From Candidatus Yanofskybacteria bacterium RIFCSPHIGHO2_02_FULL_50_12 (GTDB taxonomy: Bacteria; Patescibacteriota; Minisyncoccia; 2-02-FULL-40-12; GWA2-44-9): DNA of 7,461 nt. The DNA lies in NCBI GenBank assembly GCA_001794525.1, contig MGJZ01000008.1, positions 1 through 7,461 on the forward strand. Reading direction: 5' to 3'. The notes beneath the pieces are model-generated. The model searched no databases, was not told where the DNA came from, and was given only the letters and a program-made list of their open reading frames with translations. Position numbers and translations under genes: made by a program. Of this stretch, positions 4,215 to 7,461 are shown in pieces; the stretch's first letter is position 1, and each line of letters begins with the position of its first letter.

Positions 4215-4504
4215 TCTTCGACAGTGATTTCGAGTTTGCGCGGGAGTTGAGGCGCTGGCTCAGGTTCCAATACCAGAGTCGGTTGAAGAGCTGGTTCTGG
4301 GGCTACGGCCACTCGGGCGAGACCTTTACTTTCTTCTATTTGCTTCAATAGCCCTTCCACATCCTCAGTTTTATAGATGCGATAATTGTTAACTGGATTG
4401 CGGTAGGCGACCAGTTTGCCTTTAGCATCCCAATTTCGAACCGTGAGGGGACTGACGCCCAGAAGACGGGCGACATCATTAACAGTGAGGAATTTCTTGG
4501 GCAT
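4211..4504 (-). CDS. MerR/excisionase-type small DNA-binding protein
   Basis: From ATG at 4504 the product has 97 aa. An upstream in-frame ATG at 4561 exists, but the 19 extra residues do not resemble the family and the promoter -10 box lies inside them, so 4504 is preferred. Residues 5-27 (FLTVNDVARLLGVSPLTVRNW) are the MerR-type helix-turn-helix, followed by the wing AKGKLVAYRNPVNNYRIY and the helix KTEDVEGLLKQI, the standard single-domain layout of MerR-like or excisionase-like proteins. Residues 66-90 form a Pro/Glu-rich low-complexity tail (APEPALQP, LEPEPAPQLP) with no visible effector-binding domain or metal cysteines. It is divergent from the large membrane gene at 4620, with about 115 nt between them. 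Local control of that gene or of itself is possible but not shown. Confidence 0.85.
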   Translation of the reverse strand: MPKKFLTVNDVARLLGVSPLTVRNWDAKGKLVAYRNPVNNYRIYKTEDVEGLLKQIEESKGLARVAVAPEPALQPTLVLEPEPAPQLPRKLEITVEE

Positions 4505-4522
4505 AGAGGTTGATAAAACTTT

Positions 4523-4551
4523 ATTATAGTAATTGTATCCTCTTATCGGAA
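4523..4551 (-). promoter_or_regulatory. Minus-strand promoter of the MerR-like gene
   Basis: On the minus strand a perfect TATAAT (4528-4523) lies 18 nt before ATG 4504, with a weak -35 TTCCGA (4551-4546) at 17-nt spacing. The leader would be about 11 nt and has no Shine-Dalgarno sequence. Confidence 0.5.
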
Positions 4552-4584
4552 ATATGGTCAATGAAAATACTGTTCATAACCGGT

Positions 4585-4613
4585 CTTTCAAAATCAGAAA
4601 ATTGTCGTACACT
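4585..4613 (+). promoter_or_regulatory. Likely promoter of the ligase/TPR gene
   Basis: TACACT (4608-4613, 4/6) ends 6 nt before ATG 4620, the same -10 to ATG distance as in the endonuclease gene. CTTTCA (4585-4590) is a poor -35 at 17-nt spacing. The layout again suggests a leaderless or near-leaderless mRNA. Confidence 0.4.
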
Positions 4614-4619
4614 AGGCGT

Positions 4620-7010
4620 ATGGATTTTAATTTTTTGAGCCCAAAGAAGGAAGAAGCACACACCGAGACCGCGGTATATCAGGAGAGCAAAGCCGCAACA
4701 TTGGCAGTATCTCATTACAACGAGGAGCATAGCAAAGATCGATATGCAATAATTATCAGGTGGACGCTACGGATCGGCGTTTTTTTGATTCCATTGTTGG
4801 CGCTTCCTTGGACCACAAGTCTGCTGGAGATTAATAAACAATTGGCACTCGTTGCCGTTGCCGGTATTGGCTTGCTTTCTTGGCTGCTTTCCCTGGTTTC
4901 CACCGGCCGCCTGGCTTGGCGAGGAAGCCCTTTCGATAAAGGGGTGCTGGCGATTTTTGGAGCTACCATCATTGCGACGATATTTTCGATGTCGCGGTAT
5001 AATAGTCTGTTCGGCCTGCCCAATGATGTCGCTTCTGCCCTGCTGACAATTACCGCCTGTTCCATTATTTACTTCTTGATCGTTAACACTTCCGAAAATG
5101 AAGGACTTGAGTTAGTTGACGCACTAAAGCTCTCGCTGACGATAGCGTTGGCATATGGGCTTTTGCAAATCGTCGGCGTTTCCTTGCTGAAGGGCCTATG
5201 GTCTGCGGCTGCATCTCGGGCATTCAATACAGTCGGATCTATAAATGCATTAGGAGTCGTTGCCGCGGCCAGCTTGCCTTTCTTCATCCGCAAAGAAAAT
5301 TCCTGGAGATCATATATGAATATTGCTGCCTCTGCCGCGGCTTTAGCGATCTTGGTGATTTTGAACTGGTGGGTGCTGTGGGTCGTTACCATTGCCGACA
5401 TGGTGGCTTTGATCATGGCTGAAAGCGTTGGCCGCGGCAATCTTTCACTTTCAAAGTTTATCGCGCCGATGACTATTATTGTTATCGGATCGTTTTTGAT
5501 GGTGATCAACCTCAATGTCGTCGCGGTCAAAAAGAATCTGCCGATCGAGGTCGGCCCGTCATTCAATTTGTCGTTCCAGGTCGCCAAAGGAGCATTGAAA
5601 GAGAGTCTGGTTACCGGATACGGCCCGACCGGATTTTCTATGGCATTCGATAAATACGGCGCAAACAGCCTTGCAAATTCGACTCTTTCTAGCACGAAAT
5701 TCTTTCAGAGCACCTCGGCGTTCGCTACCGCTTTGGTCAACGGCGGGTTAGTGATGCTGCTTGCTTTGGCTGCCCTGGCTTGGGGATTGGCGGAGAGCAT
5801 CCGTTATTATATTCGCCATGCTCGCGCGATCCGACCGGAGGGTACAGCCGCGTTAGCGGTACTGGCGGCGCTGATTGTGGCTTTCTTTCTCTATCCATTC
5901 AATGTATCGCTGACATTTTTGGCCTTCGCGCTGCTCGGGCTCGTTAGCGTAACGCTCTGGAAAGGCACTAAGCGGGTTATTGATATCGAGAACAACGTCG
6001 CGCTGTCCCTCTCTTCTTCATTGGGATTCATCGGCGGTTTGATAGTGGTCTTAATCGGCGTTTATTTCAGCGTATCGAATTATATTGCTGATGCGCGATA
6101 TGCCCAGGCTCTTGTGGCTTCAAGCAGAGAAAGCGCGGCAGAGCATATGGCCGAGGCGATAAATTGGAACGGCCATAGCGATGAATATTATCGCCAGGGT
6201 TCTCAACTCACCCTCGGCTTATTATCCGAAGAATTAGCCAAAAAAGCGGACCCGACAGACACGGAGCGGACCACTCGCATTCAAAATTACATGGTTTCCG
6301 CCATTAATCTGGCCAGGCGAGCTATCGAACAAGGCCCTCGCGAGATGATGAACTGGGATAATTTAGGCCAAGTATATCAAAGCTTGATCGGCCTGGTTGA
6401 GGGGGTGGAAGCGCTAGCGGAAGAATCGTATCTCAAGGCGGCTGAATTGAGGCCTGGCGATCCAGCGTTCCACAACAAAATCGGCAATGTGTATCTTGTT
6501 CGCGCCCAGTTGCTCCGCCAGCAGGGAGGAGCAACCCCGAATACCCAGCAGATCGCAGAAGCGCTCGACCGGTCCGAAAAGAGTTTTCAAAAGGCCATCG
6601 ATATCTCGAATAACTTCGGCCTTGCTATTTATAATCTAGGCATCGTCTATGATGCCCAGGGAAAACTGGCGAACGCGATCCGGCAATTGGAAAAAATCGC
6701 GCCGTACAATGCCAATCAGCCCAATCTTAAATTCGAGCTCGGTTTGCTGTACTATCGCAATGGGGATAAAGATAAAGCCTTGGGCATGTTCCAAAACGTG
6801 CTGGTATTGCAACCGGAATTCTCTAATGCGCGCTGGTATCTTTCGCTCTTGTATGAGGAGAAGGGCGATATCTCGAACGCCATTGACCAGCTTCGCAAAA
6901 TCTTAGCGGTCGAAGTCAACAAAGATAACGAGACAGTCCTGACTCGTCTCCACCAGCTTGAACAAGGCAAGCCCACGCAACCCAAAGGAGTTGATCAAAA
7001 GCCTCTCTAG
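4620..7010 (+). CDS. O-antigen-ligase-like polytopic membrane protein with C-terminal TPRs
   Basis: The product has 796 aa from ATG 4620; the frame is open further upstream to 4533, but those residues overlap the promoter region and look non-coding. Residues 1-40 are charged and cytoplasmic. About 11 to 13 membrane helices follow between 42 and 488. SMSRYNSLFGLPND and the extracytoplasmic GYGPTGF (G333-P336 and following) fit the Wzy/WaaL/PglL O-antigen ligase superfamily, whose members move lipid-linked glycans onto lipid, polymer or protein acceptors. Residues 490-796 are soluble and contain about five TPR units, for example WDNLGQVYQSL, YNLGIVYDAQGKLANAIRQL, ELGLLYYRNGDKDKALGMF and YLSLLYEEKGDISNAIDQL. 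Fusion of a ligase-like membrane part with TPRs suggests recruitment of a partner, perhaps a glycosylation acceptor. mltG follows directly, so an envelope role is likely. The exact reaction cannot be read from the sequence. Confidence 0.85.
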   Translation: MDFNFLSPKKEEAHTETAVYQESKAATLAVSHYNEEHSKDRYAIIIRWTLRIGVFLIPLLALPWTTSLLEINKQLALVAVAGIGLLSWLLSLVSTGRLAWRGSPFDKGVLAIFGATIIATIFSMSRYNSLFGLPNDVASALLTITACSIIYFLIVNTSENEGLELVDALKLSLTIALAYGLLQIVGVSLLKGLWSAAASRAFNTVGSINALGVVAAASLPFFIRKENSWRSYMNIAASAAALAILVILNWWVLWVVTIADMVALIMAESVGRGNLSLSKFIAPMTIIVIGSFLMVINLNVVAVKKNLPIEVGPSFNLSFQVAKGALKESLVTGYGPTGFSMAFDKYGANSLANSTLSSTKFFQSTSAFATALVNGGLVMLLALAALAWGLAESIRYYIRHARAIRPEGTAALAVLAALIVAFFLYPFNVSLTFLAFALLGLVSVTLWKGTKRVIDIENNVALSLSSSLGFIGGLIVVLIGVYFSVSNYIADARYAQALVASSRESAAEHMAEAINWNGHSDEYYRQGSQLTLGLLSEELAKKADPTDTERTTRIQNYMVSAINLARRAIEQGPREMMNWDNLGQVYQSLIGLVEGVEALAEESYLKAAELRPGDPAFHNKIGNVYLVRAQLLRQQGGATPNTQQIAEALDRSEKSFQKAIDISNNFGLAIYNLGIVYDAQGKLANAIRQLEKIAPYNANQPNLKFELGLLYYRNGDKDKALGMFQNVLVLQPEFSNARWYLSLLYEEKGDISNAIDQLRKILAVEVNKDNETVLTRLHQLEQGKPTQPKGVDQKPL

Positions 7011-7044
7011 AATCCGATTCACCCATCCTGCTCATACAGCCGCC

Positions 7045-7461
7045 ATGATCCTGGCGGCTGGTGCGCTATTGTGGGGGTTCTGGACGCTGTTTGTGCCCAC
7101 GAGAGTCATGCAGTCTGGAGATCAACCCCTTACGATTCAATCCGGTCAGAGCCTTGTCAGGATCGCTCATAAGCTGGAACAGCAGGATATTGTTCGGAGC
7201 AGTGGTCTATTTAGGTTCTATGTTGCTGCCCGCGGCTGGAGCCGAGATCTCCAGGCCGGCGAGTATCTGATTCCGCAAGGCGCGCCGATGTATGAAGTCG
7301 CTCGCGCGCTGGCCAAGGGTACCGCCTCAAACGATGTCGAAGTGGTCATCCCTGAAGGCTATAATATTTGGGAAATAGACCGTCGGCTTACCGAAGCCGG
7401 ATTTGCCACCGGCACTGACTTCGCGCGTGCTTATCATCTGGATGACGGCGTGTTTTTCCCG
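7045..7461 (+). CDS. mltG: Endolytic transglycosylase MltG (YceG-like), N-terminal part
   Basis: The frame runs off the window end; 139 residues are visible from ATG 7045. Residues 2-17 are a membrane helix (ILAAGALLWGFWTLFV). Next is the LysM-like fold typical of MltG: LTIQSGQSLVRIAHKLEQQ (29-47), VRSSGLFRFYVAARG, LQAGEYLIPQGA (69-80), then VVIPEGYNIWEIDRRLTEAG (100-119). MltG cleaves nascent peptidoglycan strands at the periplasmic face of the membrane and sets glycan length. The catalytic glutamate domain lies outside the window. ATG 7045 has no binding site. The same frame is open upstream to 6943, and a TTG at 6991, directly behind AAAGGAG (6984-6990), would add a basic leader (IKSLSRIRFTHPAH) that makes better topological sense and would overlap the preceding stop by 20 nt, but the spacing is too tight. 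The start is therefore uncertain. Confidence 0.88.
   Translation, partial: MILAAGALLWGFWTLFVPTRVMQSGDQPLTIQSGQSLVRIAHKLEQQDIVRSSGLFRFYVAARGWSRDLQAGEYLIPQGAPMYEVARALAKGTASNDVEVVIPEGYNIWEIDRRLTEAGFATGTDFARAYHLDDGVFFP

Noticed and set aside
4533..4619. N-terminal extension of the ligase gene to an upstream ATG
   Set aside because: The extension covers the likely promoter region and is unlike the rest of the protein; ATG 4620 follows the -10 box at the same spacing as in the endonuclease gene.
5069..5695. Minus-strand 208-codon open frame opposite the ligase gene
   Set aside because: It is a shadow of the membrane-protein coding strand, without a binding site, promoter or domain pattern.
1..7010. 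Recoding of TGA (code 25 as in Gracilibacteria or Absconditabacteria), because no gene here stops with TGA
   Set aside because: No long gene contains an in-frame TGA as a sense codon, and nine stops are too few to infer that TGA is unused.
6991..7044. mltG start at TTG 6991
   Set aside because: It is attractive for its basic leader and AAAGGAG, but the binding site touches the codon directly. It is recorded as an alternative, not as the called start.
1..7461. CRISPR array, insertion sequence or tandem repeats
   Set aside because: No regularly spaced direct repeats, transposase or terminal inverted repeats were found; the inverted repeats present are explained as terminators and tRNA arms.

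Overview
The window reads like the chromosome of a Candidate Phyla Radiation (Patescibacteria, probably Parcubacteria-like) bacterium. This is inferred from several features: a one-subdomain EF-Ts of 151 aa, a group I intron inside a tRNA, a polytopic O-antigen-ligase-like protein fused to TPRs next to mltG, weak or absent Shine-Dalgarno sites with -10 boxes almost touching start codons, and the standard genetic code (no in-frame TGA in the long genes; the nine visible stops are TAA or TAG). No database search could be run, so the taxon is provisional.

Layout. Bases 1-237 are the 3' end of prfA (RF1), closed by a hairpin that overlaps the stop codon. Bases 254-907 form a self-contained unit: a near-consensus promoter, an unrecognised coiled-coil protein of 190 aa and a strong terminator. 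Bases 939-2940 hold rpsB, tsf and a TPR membrane protein with very short gaps, followed by tRNA-Thr(UGU) and tRNA-Tyr(GUA), closed by a 20-bp terminator hairpin (2944-2988). Bases 3023-4214 are the most interesting part: an AT-rich gene for a LAGLIDADG-like, HTH-containing homing endonuclease that is probably leaderless, whose stop codon lies inside the next gene, a tRNA-Thr(GGU) interrupted by a 184-nt group I intron. Then come rpmG (bL33) and tRNA-Trp(CCA), and a terminator shared with a convergent minus-strand MerR-like gene. From 4620 to the end run a large membrane O-antigen-ligase/TPR protein and the start of mltG (endolytic transglycosylase), both envelope genes.

How it fits together. 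Most of the window is translation machinery: release factor, ribosomal proteins S2 and L33, EF-Ts and four tRNAs. The order Thr(UGU)-Tyr(GUA)-...-Thr(GGU) resembles the E. coli thrU-tyrU-glyT-thrT cluster. A mobile pair appears to have invaded it: a compact, ORF-less group I intron after anticodon base U36 of tRNA-Thr(GGU), and a free-standing endonuclease gene directly upstream that overlaps the tRNA by 10 nt. This looks like a chromosomal case of 'collaborative homing', in which an endonuclease outside the intron cuts the intron-less allele and intron plus gene are copied together. The overlap also means that RNase P maturation of the tRNA would remove the endonuclease stop codon.
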